Of a DNA stretch of 64,000 nucleotides, positions 1-11,340 are shown piece by piece; the stretch's first letter is position 1; each line of letters begins with the position of its first letter. Source of the DNA: Physcomitrium patens (Eukaryota; Streptophyta; Bryopsida; Funariales; Funariaceae); contig NC_037275.1 of the NCBI RefSeq assembly GCF_000002425.4, forward strand, positions 1,886,636 through 1,950,635, given 5' to 3'. A model generated the notes under the pieces. The model saw nothing but the letters and a program-made list of their open reading frames with translations. It had not been told where the DNA came from and searched no databases. A program made the translations under genes and the position numbers.

Positions 1-60
1 TGTATATATATATATATATATATATATGTGTATGTGTGTGTGTGTGTGTGTATGTGTGTG
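1..60. repeat. (TA)n/(TG)n microsatellite
   Basis: A compound dinucleotide tract of TA units passing into TG units opens the window. It lies in AT-rich DNA with no gene. Similar TA tracts recur near 1.45, 5.64, 10.81, 12.37, 12.73, 13.46 and 21.38 kb. Confidence 0.9.
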
Positions 61-780
61 TGCCTAAAATACATATGACCAACTTCTTGAAGCATAAAAA
101 AGCTTTAGAATAATCTTAAAGATTTTTTTATCTCAAAGTTAATTGTAATAAGACTCATATTTATTAATTCATATTTGAAAGAATATACTTAAGCTTAAAA
201 TTAATTAAATAATAGAAAAATACTAAAACAATGGTTTTTATTGATATAATAATTGCAACAAATCAAATTAAGTTTGAAGATTTAAAGTTCCATTATGTTT
301 TCACTTGATGTATCAATATTATAAAGAGAAGAAAAAGAAGCTTAAAATTTTAATACAAATATACACATAAAAATATTTTTTGACTTGTAATTATTATTAA
401 AATAAAAATTTAATTTTATAAAAAAAATATTAAAGATATTTTATAAAAAATATTTATATAAAAATAAACTTTGAATTTTAAATACATTAAATATATAATT
501 TATAAAAATATTATTAATATAATTAAATTATTTATATTAAGATCTTGATAAATTTTAATAAATTGTATTAAAAAATTAAAATAATATCATATATTAACTA
601 TTAAATTAATCTAAAAATCTGTTCATAAATCAAATTTTAAGATTTTGATAATTAAATATTTGAAATATTTTTTAATTAAAATTAATTTATTTAGTATCTT
701 TATACTTTAAATTTTATGAATTATAAAAATAATAATGTGCACAATATATTTATATAATATTCTTAAAAAAAACCATATCA
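61..780. other. AT-rich stretch without a gene
   Basis: Very AT-rich DNA with no open frame of note. It probably belongs to the decayed Gypsy sequence that becomes recognisable near 0.8 kb, but nothing in it can be aligned by eye to a domain. Confidence 0.6.
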
Positions 781-1449
781 GTAAAAATCATATACTCTAT
801 CCTTAATGGATGCTTATATGTTTTGGAAGCTAAGGCACAACTATGTACTCTTCAAGCTTATCATGACTTTACAATTATATCACATATTAACTACATGATA
901 TTTAATATAATATAATTAATATCATGATATTTAAGATATAATAAGATATTGGAATTAATCTCAAGAAAATTTTGGTGGCCTAAAATATGGAAGAAAGTCA
1001 AACACTTTGTATAATCATGTAATATTTATTCAAGAGAAAAAACTCTTTGATATCAGTCTTAAAAATATTTAAAATCATAATTAATACTGGAATAGCAATA
1101 ATCTTCTATTTCTATGCAATTTATCAAAAATCTCTTTGTGTCAAGTTATTACAATTCTATATTTGTGATAGTAGATTGTTTCACTAAAATAGCTCATTTT
1201 GTACCATATATAAAATCAATCACATGTAAAGAAATAGCTAAAATAATTTTCAATATTTATTGCTATTATGGATTTCTAAGAGATATTATATTTGATAGAC
1301 GAACATAATTTGTATCAAGGTTTTGAAAAATTCATTTTAAGATTTTGAAAGTAAAAATAAAATTATCTTTGGTGTTTCATCTTCAAATTGATAGATAAAT
1401 AAAACTTATTATTGTGTTATAATACATCCATAAGGTCAAAAAAGAAAAA

Positions 1450-1451
1450 AT

Positions 1452-1487
<36 letters not shown>
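1450..1487. repeat. (TA)n microsatellite
   Basis: A perfect TA dinucleotide run at the junction between the Gypsy integrase sequence and the nested repeat copy that follows. Confidence 0.9.
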
Positions 1488-1488
<1 letters not shown>

Positions 1489-1489
1489 T

Positions 1490-2745
1490 ATAGAAGAGCT
1501 TAAATGCAAATATTTTAGCAAATTATCTTAGAAATATAGATAATAGACAAGAATGTAGTAAAAATTAATAAGTGCTAATGTTATCTTTTGTACAAAAAGA
1601 CTTCTATTTACTCTACAAAATTATAAATGAGATGGATCAAAGTAAATAAAAAAAATAATTAATAGAAGAATTTTTAGAAATAATAAGAATATTTTGTAAT
1701 AAAAATTATCTTAAGAAACTAAAAATTGATACCCAAAAAAAAGTAGCTATGAATCAAAATAAAAATTAGTACAAAAAAAACCACTTACAATAATTTAGGA
1801 ATTTTTTGGTTATTTAAATTGTAGGTTATAAGAGCAAACTAGAAACAAGTTCTTTGATTATTAATTTTGAGTGATTTGAATTTGTATTAACTTATTAAAG
1901 ACTTTATAAAATTAGGATTGTTTTAGGATCACTTTGGGCTTTGAAAAATATAAAGAATTTTTATTTTAGAGAATTTTATAAGATTGATAAATAATCTATA
2001 GGTAAATATTTTTGATTTTGTGATCAATGGTTTACTTAATGTATATTATAAGTTTGAGCTTGATCTAATAGTTTCATGAAAATATATTAGGATCTCAAGA
2101 ATTAGAGTTAGATCATCAATGAAGGTTTCTAAGATTTATGTCAATCCATTTATTGAATTGAATTAAAATTTTATAAAATATTAATTGCCATAGTTTGAAA
2201 AAATTGTGCAAAGTTTTAAAACCATTGAGTAGTAAAATTAAGAGATATTGGTATTGGAAGAATAGAATCAAGATTGGAAAAAGAAGTTAGCCAATACTTA
2301 AGCAGATTTTAGGATTTATCTTTTATTTGGTAAATTTTATATTCAATTTATTTAATTTTTACCTTTATAATTAAAAATATATGTAAATTTTGAACCAAAA
2401 TTTATAGTTAGATTATTAATTATTATTTTTTTAATTTATTTTAGAACTAAATAAGAATTTATTTAAGATTTGATTAAGATTTTTTTAGTATTTTTTTAGG
2501 ATTTTTATAAAATTATTTATAATTATATGTATTTTTTTTATAGATTTCTCAAGACTTTAATTGAATTTTGTTAAGGTTTTATTTGAATTTTTAAGTTTCA
2601 TTTGAAATTTGTACATAATTTTATTAGAATTATTAAAATCTTTTTATTGCAATTTCTATTTTACCTTCCACAATCAAGTGTTTGGTGCATTCTCAAGCAA
2701 GTTTTTATATAATATAATAGTATGAATCAAGTTTATATATAGTTT
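1490..2745 (+). repeat. Dispersed 1.0-1.5 kb repeat, copy A (nested in Gypsy)
   Basis: This stretch splits the Gypsy integrase region. It shares landmarks with four other copies (about 48.0, 50.0, 59.6 and 60.7 kb): a left-end phrase reading TTGATACCCA, a middle with drifting AGGATTT/TTTAGGATT units, and a right end reading TGCAATTTCTATTTTACC followed by a phrase like AAGTGTTTGGTGCATTCTC and then AAGCAAGTTT. No coding sequence is seen. The copies occur in both orientations and may be solo LTRs of another retroelement family; the left boundary is approximate. Confidence 0.65.
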
Positions 2746-3471
2746 TTAAGATGTATCATCAATTAATATTAAGGTGATTGAATTCTTTTGCCATTGTCAA
2801 AATTTTGTTGTATTAACTCAACACCTTATTTTACTCAATCATCACCTTTCTATACTAATTACGGTTAACATCGACAACTTGATACTCTTGACTTCTCAAG
2901 AAATTAATAATCCTTTAACAAAAGGTTTGACAAATTATTTTTCAAAGCTACATGCAACAATGAAGGCACAATTAAAAATAACTCAAAGGCGTCAAAATAT
3001 CAATGCAAATGCCTATTGCATAGAACAACTTCAATTTTACATTGGCAACAAGGTATGATTATTTTGTTATAATATTAAGACTAGTTGCTATTGTGTCAAG
3101 TTGAACTACCGTAGCCTTGGGCCATTTTTTAATTGTAAATAAAACAATCATGTTACTTGTTGATTACATCTTTTAGAGTTTACAAAGATCTATTCTATAT
3201 TCTATATCTATCTTGTTGAGCCGTACAAGATAGAAGATTCATAAAGATAAAGACAAATATCTCTTCTTTCTATAGAAGTGGACAACAATCAAGAATCTGA
3301 AATTAAAGAACTCCTAGACTTAAGGTAAGTCCAAATGTGTTGGAATATTTGGTACATTGGTATGGATGTAATATTAATAAATATATATGGAAGCCAATAA
3401 AGTATCTTGCAAATGCATCAAAGAAGATTAAAGGTTTTCAATGACAACAACTATCAAAAATAAGATATAAA

Positions 3472-3567
3472 ATGATTTAACGAAGTTTACATTCTATATT
3501 TCTTTACTATAAAAGAAATATGATTTAACGAAGTTTACATTCTATCTTCTATCCTTGATATATAATT
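3472..3567 (+). repeat. Short tandem duplication, period 48 bp
   Basis: The phrase ATGATTTAACGAAGTTTACA occurs at 3472 and again at 3520, so a 48-bp unit is present about twice. It lies just after the chromodomain-like part of the Gypsy fossil and looks like a local slippage or unequal-exchange duplication. Confidence 0.85.
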
Positions 3568-4159
3568 TCTTTGTATTTATGGTATTAATAAGATAAAAAA
3601 AAATATTTAACCATAGATTCAATGTAAGAGCTATTGTTTGTTGAGTTACCGAACAAGACATTACAATTGACACAACCTTCATGACAATGTAATAGAAGTG
3701 AAGATCCTCGAAAAGAACATGCTTGTCTTCAAATAAATGGAAAAAGACAATGTATTTGGTATTACAACCTTAAAAGAAACTTCAAATGTTTGGTAATATT
3801 ATTAGAAGTAGAACCTACTCCTAATGGTTTTTTAAATATTTTGTTAGGATAAAGTTATAAAAATCTCAACAATGATTAAATATCAAGATGATCTTCCCAC
3901 CCTTATATGTGATACTATCTTAATTGAAAAGGCCTATTTATTACTTTTGAAGAAAATAAAGATTACAATATGTGGCAAATATAATTTGTAACATCGTAGA
4001 TTTTTTTAACATGTGATCACCTCTCCTTGTGAAACTTATTTCTACAAGGGAAGAGGGATAATATCACAAATATACATATTTATTTCAATAATTATCTTAA
4101 TAATTTTTAAAATTTGATTTTATTTTTAAAAGAAATAATATAGTTTTGATAAAAATCAA

Positions 4160-4892
4160 AAAAATAAATAAATTAAACCAATACATATAGAAGTCATAGA
4201 TAGTTGTCCTTTGTCTTTTAGAGATGTTATCAATAGAGCCATTTGTATAGAAGTAATAACAAATAGTCATAATAGCTTTGTATTATCTAATATAATTAGA
4301 TCCCTTTTTAATCCAATAATTTGAAAGTTTTTGTAGTTAAAAAAATATAACCTTTTAGTAGATTAAAATTATTGAAGTCTTGATTATTTTTAGAGTATAA
4401 ATAATGATATTTTTAATCAAGTAAAAATTATTAAATCTAGTACAACTAAATCCTTATTTCTAGATGCAAGAGCTTTTATGCATGCTACTTAAGAAGAGTC
4501 ATCTTGTGTCATATAGGATACACTCATTTTTGATAGTAGAAAGTCTTTAAGTAGTATTTGAAGCTAATATTGAGATTATCAAGAAGTTTTTTAAAAAATA
4601 AAGTTAATAATCTTCTAAAGTATTATCTTTATGATTCTTCAATAAGTGTTCAAAAAAGAGCTTAACTACCATTTTGACTAATCTATAGCTTATTACAAAA
4701 CAAGTTGGCTAAATTCAAGAAGCACATTGATGAAAATTTGGTCAAAAACTTCATATGCCATTCAAAAACTTTGAAAGGAACAAAGATTAGAGTATATGGC
4801 AATGACAATTTGTCGCATCTTAGACTTCTTCAATATATAATTACCACTCTTTATGAAATTCATTTTTAATAGGGAGGGAGGGAAAAGAAATA
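4160..4892 (+). mobile_element. Gypsy fragment (gag-pol part and 3' purine tract)
   Basis: A second, shorter Gypsy piece on the + strand. The stretch from about 4.18 kb is alignable by eye to 62.5-63.1 kb at the other end of the window, including AGAAGTCATAG near its start and the sequence leading into reverse transcriptase near 4.7 kb. It then passes directly to a purine-rich tract (AGGGAGGGAGGGAAAAG, about 4.87 kb) and an LTR. It therefore lacks most of pol and is an internally shortened, old copy with many breaks. Confidence 0.6.
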
Positions 4893-5345
4893 ATTTCTCA
4901 AGTATACATATTTATTCAAATAATTATCTAAAGAACATAAATAGGTAGAAATAAACTTGTGAAAAAAATTCTTAGAAGCTTCATAAATGTGGCTTTGTCT
5001 TTAAACGTGTCTATAGGTAATTAATAGGTTGAAAACTTGGCCAACAAGTTGGACACGTAGCACATATATAGGAAGCTTCTTAAGCAAATTAGATATGTTT
5101 GTTGAAAGTTAGACATGTGTCAAAGGTCTTATAGAACATCACCACACATCTTGTAACTAAATAGTATATAGAAGAAAGAATGAAGTTATCTTCACTCTTG
5201 TCAATTCTTTTCTTGCTTATAGTCTAACTTCAAGAGTTTCTACTTTTCTTGTTTTTTGGCAGTAGTCATTTTAGTTTCTTCTTTAATATAAATATTTACT
5301 TATTTCTTTTTGTCAGCTTATTTTAAAAAACATCTAAGTTGTTTA
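4893..5345 (+). repeat. Gypsy LTR fossil
   Basis: LTR-like sequence after a purine tract. It shares phrases with LTR pieces at about 47.1-47.5 (inverted), 54.5-55.0 (inverted) and 57.6-58.65 kb: TATACATATTTATTC at the start, AGAAGCTTCATAAA in the middle, and TCTTCACTCTTGTCAATTC near the promoter end. The 3' boundary is approximate. It is strongly diverged from the other copies, so it is old. Confidence 0.65.
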
Positions 5346-6900
5346 TTTATATTCTTTATATTTTTGTTCTTATTGCTTCCTTTGATATATATTACTTGGT
5401 TTTGATATTTATATCTTGCTAAAGTAACCAATATTATGCCATAGATGTTTTTTTATAAAGTCTTACTAATTAGATCAACTTAATGATGTAGAATAATAAA
5501 TAAACCAAGTTAATTAATCTTTTTTTAGTTGATTAATTTTACAACCGATTGATTAAAAAAATTAAATAGAAATAATTAAAAAAATAATAATAAATTTATC
5601 AAAAAGATACAAAATAATAAGAAAAAAAATATGCATATATATATATATATATATTTCTTTTTTCTATTTATTTCTTTTATTCGAGGGCATAATTCATATT
5701 TAAATGTATTCTTCAAATTTAATAATAAAAATTACTAAACATATGTTTAAAAGTATAATTATAAAGATTCTATAGGTACATTAAGTAATAAATGATTTCA
5801 ATTGTGTTTTTATTAAAATAAAAGAATTTTATAATTAAAAATTAGAATAAAAATTAATTCATATTTTATAGATCTTTAAAATATAATTCTCATATCTTTA
5901 ATTAACATAGTTTTTGATTCTTAAATGATTGTAATTAAGCTTTTGTACTAATCTCTAATAAAAATAAAAATAAAAATCACAATATGTAAAATTATTAAAG
6001 AAATTTCTTCCAACTATATAATTTAATACCTAATTATTTTTTATGTTTAATATGGCTGTAAAAAAGTTATCATGTTATTAGCACATTATAAAATACATTC
6101 ATAAATATTTGAATAAAAATAATTATTTTTGTACAAAACCTATTAAAAAAATAATGTATAGATATTAAACTAACATATAACTGTATATAACTGTATATAT
6201 TAATGTATAGATATTAAACCTGTTTGTATACAAGACTAGAAAAACTGTTTTATTGATTTTTAGATTCTTTTGTTATAACTGTATATAACTGTATATAACA
6301 TACTAATATCTATGGTTAAGCAACAAATTAACCTTAAAATTGGTGTAGGTTCGTAAACAGTGAAACTAAAATGGTGCATTTTATAGGTCAGTAGACTTCA
6401 AATGAATCACATATAAAGGAGATCAAGATTTAAAAGATTCCTCAAGTTTTAAAAGCATCAATCCACATTTATATATTCAGAATGTCTAAATAATTATAGA
6501 ACGTTGTGTACGGATCCCATGGATTTGAAAGTAAAAATAGAAATATTGTCAAACTCGTGTAAGAATAAGCTTGGTCAAATGAAAAGATTTTACGTGCCAT
6601 TTGGACAAAATCTTCATTGACCATGGGAGATTATACTGGTCACAATCCCAGAAGAAAATATCAGATTCCCCACCCAAAGAAACTTCCATCGCACAAAACT
6701 TTGATACAGTTTGTACCCAATATTAGGCTTTTTGTAGTAGAGTAGCTATCGAATATACTGGAATTTATATACTACACCTCCTTTAGATCTAGATTTATAC
6801 CAACTGACAGTGATCCAGAGCTGATATTTGAGGCAACACAGAACCAGCTGTTGACGATTGCACTAAAATATCATCATGTAACAAGCAGCTTGTACGCCCC
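5346..6900. other. AT-rich intergenic stretch
   Basis: No gene or recognisable element is seen. A TA tract lies at about 5.63-5.65 kb. Around 6.18-6.30 kb the phrase TATAACTGTATATAACTGTA recurs in two clusters about 100 bp apart. Base composition rises towards 6.6 kb, where the flank of the next gene begins. Confidence 0.5.
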
Positions 6901-7440
6901 ATGTTATAAAAAAACAATCAAAGAATTAAATGAGATCATGAGTTCAAATAATCAAGTAAGATTCGAAGTGGCCATTATTGACGGTTTAAAGCGCTAGAAG
7001 TTAAGGGTACAGGCACTGTTCAATTGGAACCACTTGTGCAACGATCTGACGAAAAGATGAGGCAGCAGAGTTCTGTGGGGTTTGAATCGGAAACTAGAGG
7101 CCCAGATTGTCGTAGAGCGAAGCTTGCTGTTAGTTAGAGCCTCTCCTCCATTGTGGGGTCCCTTTTTTTCTCCTCTGTAGGAAAAATGGTAAAACACATA
7201 AAAAGTATCGGTGCGGTGGCGAGCTCTCGGCGTCTTGGAACCCATGTGAGGTTCATGTGCAGCGATTCATCGAACCTCACAAGATTTCACCCTCCCGGAC
7301 ATCGCAGAGACTTTCATTGTTGTTGAAATCTTCTGCATGATCCGCTATGAGGTTGTGGATGACAGGCAAGTTCGAGCTAGAAATGCCATTTTCTTGTTCA
7401 GCGTTGTTTGACGTCGTGTCTGGTGAGATACTGGAGTAGA
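6900..7440 (+). promoter_or_regulatory. Promoter and 5' leader region of the SRPBCC gene
   Basis: Base composition shifts from AT-rich to mixed here and there is no convincing frame on either strand. It lies directly upstream of the proposed start codon at 7441. Promoter or leader function is inferred from position only. Confidence 0.4.
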
Positions 7441-8894
7441 ATGGCACTTGATGCCGGCGGTAGTCTTAGCGGGAGCCACCAGGATGCAGCGCTAGCAGGT
7501 TAGACGCCTATCCCTAGCCGCATTGTGCTTGTGCAAACTTGTGCAAACTAAGGCCCAATTTGAGGAATCGCTGTCATATTTGCTAGCGATGTTCGACAGA
7601 ATGGATGTGAATCCAACGGTTTGAAGATAGCTTGGTTGAGTCTTAGTTCTCCTCTCCTCTTGCCCACGAAATCTTGTTATTGATGTGCGAGAAGAACCTC
7701 TGCTGAAATCTAATGTTTTTTCTAAGAATTACTGGCTGCTCTACAAATTTTTCTGAAGGTTGGCGTCCATTTTCAACTCGAAATGTGGGGCCTGACTTCC
7801 TCTGCAGCATTCTGTGATAATTGGGAAACTTTGAGATCACGGAGTTTGAATGGAGTGTCAGTTGTTTGGTGGTTGTTTTGAACTTGTTTGAATCATGTAG
7901 ATTGACTGTAGATGTGCGCCGGGTGCTTCAGTTGCTTGTCCTTTGTATGGTCGGAATTCGCTGACATTTGGCGGGCGCAGAAGTAGCGAGCACTTCATGT
8001 GTGTCATCCGAAGGCAAGTGGACTGGCGGAATTACAGGCATGCTCTTGGATTGCCCGGTAGAGGCTGCTTGGGAGCTCGCTTCAGACCGGGTAAACTGGC
8101 ATGGATGGTTTCCTGGAAACTCCAAGTTTGAGCTGCGTGAGGGAGAGAATAGAAAACCAGGATGTTTACGATACATCGCATCAATTTCTAACGTCCCCAA
8201 TTACTAGGGCAATGAACGCCTTCTGGCAATCGACGACGAGAATTACTTCTTATCTTGTAATCTTGAGGAGAATGAATTATTTGGCGGACTTGTAGATTAC
8301 ATTGTTGAAGCTCAGGTAACCACTTTAGCTCTCCTTGAAACCGCCGTCTCCCATAATGTGTTTTTTTTTTTTTTTTTTTTGTTTTTGTGTTATGTTGTCC
8401 CTTCTAATTTTATGCTTCTTATTGATTAGGTTGATCATTGGTGATCGAGGTCTAATGTGATGCGATCTGTTGGCAACCCTCCTGAACACATAGTTCAGCT
8501 TGTGCGAGTTGAATCAGCGTTTATAGGGTATCAGCAGCCGATCTGACATTCATATCAAGTTTTTTGGAGTGCACACATGTTGCAATAGAACATCAATGAC
8601 TGCTCAAGAAACCTTGAACCTTGAACTCTAAACTTATCGTTTGTTTAATAGGTGTTGCAGCTGCGGGGAACAGGTGACGGGAGGACTATGGTAGAGTATT
8701 GCTCGTACGAGATTGGACCAGTGGAGGACCAAACGCCCGAGACATTCTCGCTTACCATGAGGAACGTCTACAAGTGATACCTCAAGAATCTCGAAAGGGG
8801 AGCTCAGAGGCTTGCAGCAGGTCTCGATCCGAAACCCGATTGTGTATCGGTTACAAAGGAATCCTACAGTCATTACGTAACAAATAGCCCCTGA
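7441..8894 (+). pseudogene. SRPBCC / lachrymatory-factor-synthase-like gene with two in-frame stops
   Basis: Three exons fit: 7441-7498, 7981-8315 and 8652-8894, with GT-AG introns and matching phases (1, then 0). The product begins MALDAGGSLS and contains the SRPBCC/polyketide-cyclase-like pattern KWTGG, then PVEAAWELASD, NWHGWFPG, ELREGENRKPGCLRYIAS, NERLLAIDDENYFLS, GDGRTMVEYCSYE and a C-terminal amphipathic stretch YLKNLERGAQRLAAGL. This family (Bet v 1 fold, small hydrophobic ligand pocket) includes plant lachrymatory-factor-synthase-like proteins. The single frame is interrupted by TAG at 8205-8207 (codon 95) and TGA at 8775-8777 (codon 173); coding-like sequence continues after both, to a final TGA at 8892-8894. 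At both sites the stop is one G-to-A change from TGG (Trp), which would suit the local sequence. A recent pseudogene is the simplest reading; sequencing error or an unusual splice is possible. No splice that avoids either stop is visible. The family assignment is by memory of motifs and is moderate. Confidence 0.6.
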
Positions 8895-9584
8895 ATCCTT
8901 TTGGACCAAGCCAGACAACAAAATCCGAAGAGTGATTGAAAACCCGTATTTAGGGAACACAAATTCAAGGACCCTGCGGCAGCCAGGAGTTTGATTGTTA
9001 CTCTCCGCTATTGCCCTTTATCTGTAGTGTATGTGGTCAACTTTGGTCCAAACTAGGAATGTTGTTAACAAAACTCAGGCTGTTGCTGTGACAGTAAGAT
9101 GTGGCGAATATTTTTTTTGCAGTTGTTTAGAAAAACATTCCCTATCATCCCTTGGTTATATGACTTTCTAGACAGTATATCAAAGCCTTAAGTGGAGGGC
9201 ATCTTACAAAGCTTCAAAACGTTGCCAATGTGGGGATAGGATAAGTCCGAAAATAACTTGCAAGGGGTGCAGTGAACGCTGTCATGTGATCTGTATGTTA
9301 ACGCACTTCTCAGTCCATAAGGCACTCGGAGTAGGAAGATATATTAATTGTACACTTACTACCACCGTATTCTAGCTTCGAGTAGTCCATCTGCACGCTC
9401 AATTGTGTCATTTCAAAGCTGATCATAGTTCAAGCTTTCAGCTCCTCGAGAGTAGGTAACAACACTACACAGCAGGAGCTACACTGCACCGACCCACTAC
9501 AGTTGCACACAAGTTCCAATAACAAGCTGTCTCATGTTGTGCCACAACATATCTACGTTATGTTCACTACTCTGAATCGTTCCA
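8895..9584. other. Convergent intergenic region
   Basis: This lies between the ends of two convergent genes and presumably holds both 3' untranslated regions. No coding frame or structured element is evident. Confidence 0.5.
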
Positions 9585-10106
9585 CTATGGTTCCTTGGCA
9601 TTGGATGCAGACGTACTGGTAGGGGATGTGATACCCCAATCATCTAATCGTCCAGGGTTACAACGGTAGCGCTCCCGAAAGCTACGAGATCTTGGATTCT
9701 TCATGTAAAGGTGGAAGCTTTGAGAAGTTTTTTCAACTTGGATGAAGCCGCTGCCAGTCGTGTAATGCTCCTTGTCAATGGAAGTCATGTGCTTGTAGTA
9801 CTCACTTTCAGTGAAGTCTTCCATCACTTCCCCAGAGCCCGTTGTTTCCAAAGGGACACCATTAGCGACAAGTTGAAGATACTTCACCCGCTCAGGTGGG
9901 TCGAATTGGGTGGTGTCGTCGCCTCCGTCATGACCATTAGACGCCAAGTCATCAGCATCACTACGCGCAGGTTTCAGCTTTCGTTTGGGCGTATTTGCCT
10001 CCAAAAAGGCTCGCACCTTGCGTTCATGCTCTTCTTTCTCCTCAGGACTGACAGAATCCTCACTACGGTCCGGCTTGCTGAACCTTGGCGAATCGTCTCT
10101 CACCAT
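9585..10106 (-). CDS. Small plant-type protein, tentatively MEE59-like
   Basis: A single open frame of 173 residues. An in-frame stop lies just upstream of the chosen ATG and an AG acceptor (CATGCAG) sits 1 bp before it, so the leader is probably spliced. The protein is charged and looks largely disordered. It has an acidic/basic N-terminal part (EEKEEHERKVRAFLEAN, about 22-38), a basic KRKLKPARS stretch (41-49), a conserved-looking core SEYYKHMTSIDKEHYTTGSG followed by FIQVEK (101-126), and an Arg-rich tail. From memory the core resembles the plant-specific protein annotated in Arabidopsis as MEE59 (At4g37300), whose molecular role is unknown. I cannot verify this. No membrane segment or signal peptide is seen. 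It converges with the SRPBCC gene. Confidence 0.65.
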   Translation of the reverse strand: MVRDDSPRFSKPDRSEDSVSPEEKEEHERKVRAFLEANTPKRKLKPARSDADDLASNGHDGGDDTTQFDPPERVKYLQLVANGVPLETTGSGEVMEDFTESEYYKHMTSIDKEHYTTGSGFIQVEKTSQSFHLYMKNPRSRSFRERYRCNPGRLDDWGITSPTSTSASNAKEP

Positions 10107-10808
10107 CCTGCATGTCGTAACAATCTTTTCGACTTAGATCTAGTGATCCAACTTCGGATGCCTCGTTATTACTCTTGTCTGGAGCCTCATCATTATTATC
10201 ATCATCATCATTAAGAATGCAAACTTTATGATAACAAAGAATTTTTTTCATAAGAGCACTGTCTGCGATCCCGAAAGTTGATGAATGTCCATCACAACCT
10301 TGGTCAGCAACGTGATGTATGAGCGGTGATCAAGGTTGACATCTATTCAGGCAATTTGGGTTGCGACTCAAACTGCAATCTCTAGATCCTGTTTGCTAAC
10401 TGGTATGAAGTGCCACTGCTCAGAGAAATTGTTTCTCTCGGCAAACCTCGATTGTTTTAACAACCACCATCAGCAAAAATTAAAAACTAAAAGCAAAATT
10501 AAAAAAGGTATAGATCAGCCTTGGATCGAGGTAAGTCAATTGATTCAAAGGATACGTTTGCAGATAAGAAAGCTCGATAAAACAAAAAACAAAAAACAAA
10601 AAACCAAAAAAAAGACAAAAAAAAAAAAAAACAAATATTCCACAAATGTCCTCCTGAAAAGGTAGAAACGATACTAAAAGTATTCCCGTACTCCGTAACG
10701 CCACATGTTCTCGAATCCAACCTATTGCTAAAGGTGATCCTAATTTCGGTGCTTCACTGCTTATCAGCTAAAGAGGATTCAACAACGCAGTGAGAGTAAA
10801 ATACAAAT

Positions 10809-10839
<31 letters not shown>

Positions 10840-11340
10840 GCATGCAGTGTACAGGAAGGTTTAATGAAGATATTGCTTTAGGGAAGCTTTTTGAGTCTCA
10901 TAGAGAAGGGATCTAGTTAATGTAAGTATTGGCAGCTAAGCCAGCGAAGAGGCTCCAAAACACTAACCCAATTACAAAAGCGATCCAAAGGCGAGAACAA
11001 GTATTGCATCAAGCTGCGCAAACCTCAGAAAAAAGAAGCGATTCACAAGCAGGAATCCAATCCCTTCACCAACACCCTTCTCTCCGACACAATCAACCCC
11101 GACCAATATCACACACAAGACACCCCCGACGACGACTGGAACCAAACACTGCACACCCCCAAAAAGTTGAACAACGGAAAAAATAAAAACGACTGCGATC
11201 GGTCTCGCTAGCTGGGTCCGAAGCCAAACAATCCAAGAGCCGCAAGCTCGCGATCATCCACCTCACCTTGACTTAAGCAACGATTGACAAACAACGAGCG
11301 ATCATCAAACCGATCCGCGCGTACTCTTCTTCACCCACCA
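10107..11340 (-). other. Leader/intron region of the small-protein gene
   Basis: No convincing coding exon. The stretch contains a poly-A/AC-rich tract (about 10.57-10.64 kb), a TA microsatellite (about 10.81-10.84 kb) and a pyrimidine-rich area on the minus strand near 11.0-11.2 kb of the kind found in plant 5' leaders. Together with the acceptor before the ATG at 10106, it most likely holds a leader intron and the first non-coding exon. Confidence 0.4.

Larger units (their letters stand above)
780..4160 (+). mobile_element. Gypsy chromovirus fossil (integrase, chromodomain, 3' end)
   Basis: Decayed Ty3/Gypsy element read on the + strand. Around 1.1-1.3 kb the translation shows an integrase core, with the family pattern of a conserved Asp in VIVDCFTKIAHFVP. 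Further integrase C-terminal sequence is seen near 2.77-3.06 kb and a chromodomain-like stretch near 3.3-3.45 kb, including VLEYLVHWYG and LANASKKIKGF, which marks a chromovirus. A purine-rich stretch near 4.05 kb followed by LTR-like sequence suggests the 3' end. The integrase part is interrupted by an unrelated repeat (about 1.49-2.75 kb). The copy is broken in many places, extremely AT-rich and old. Confidence 0.75.
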
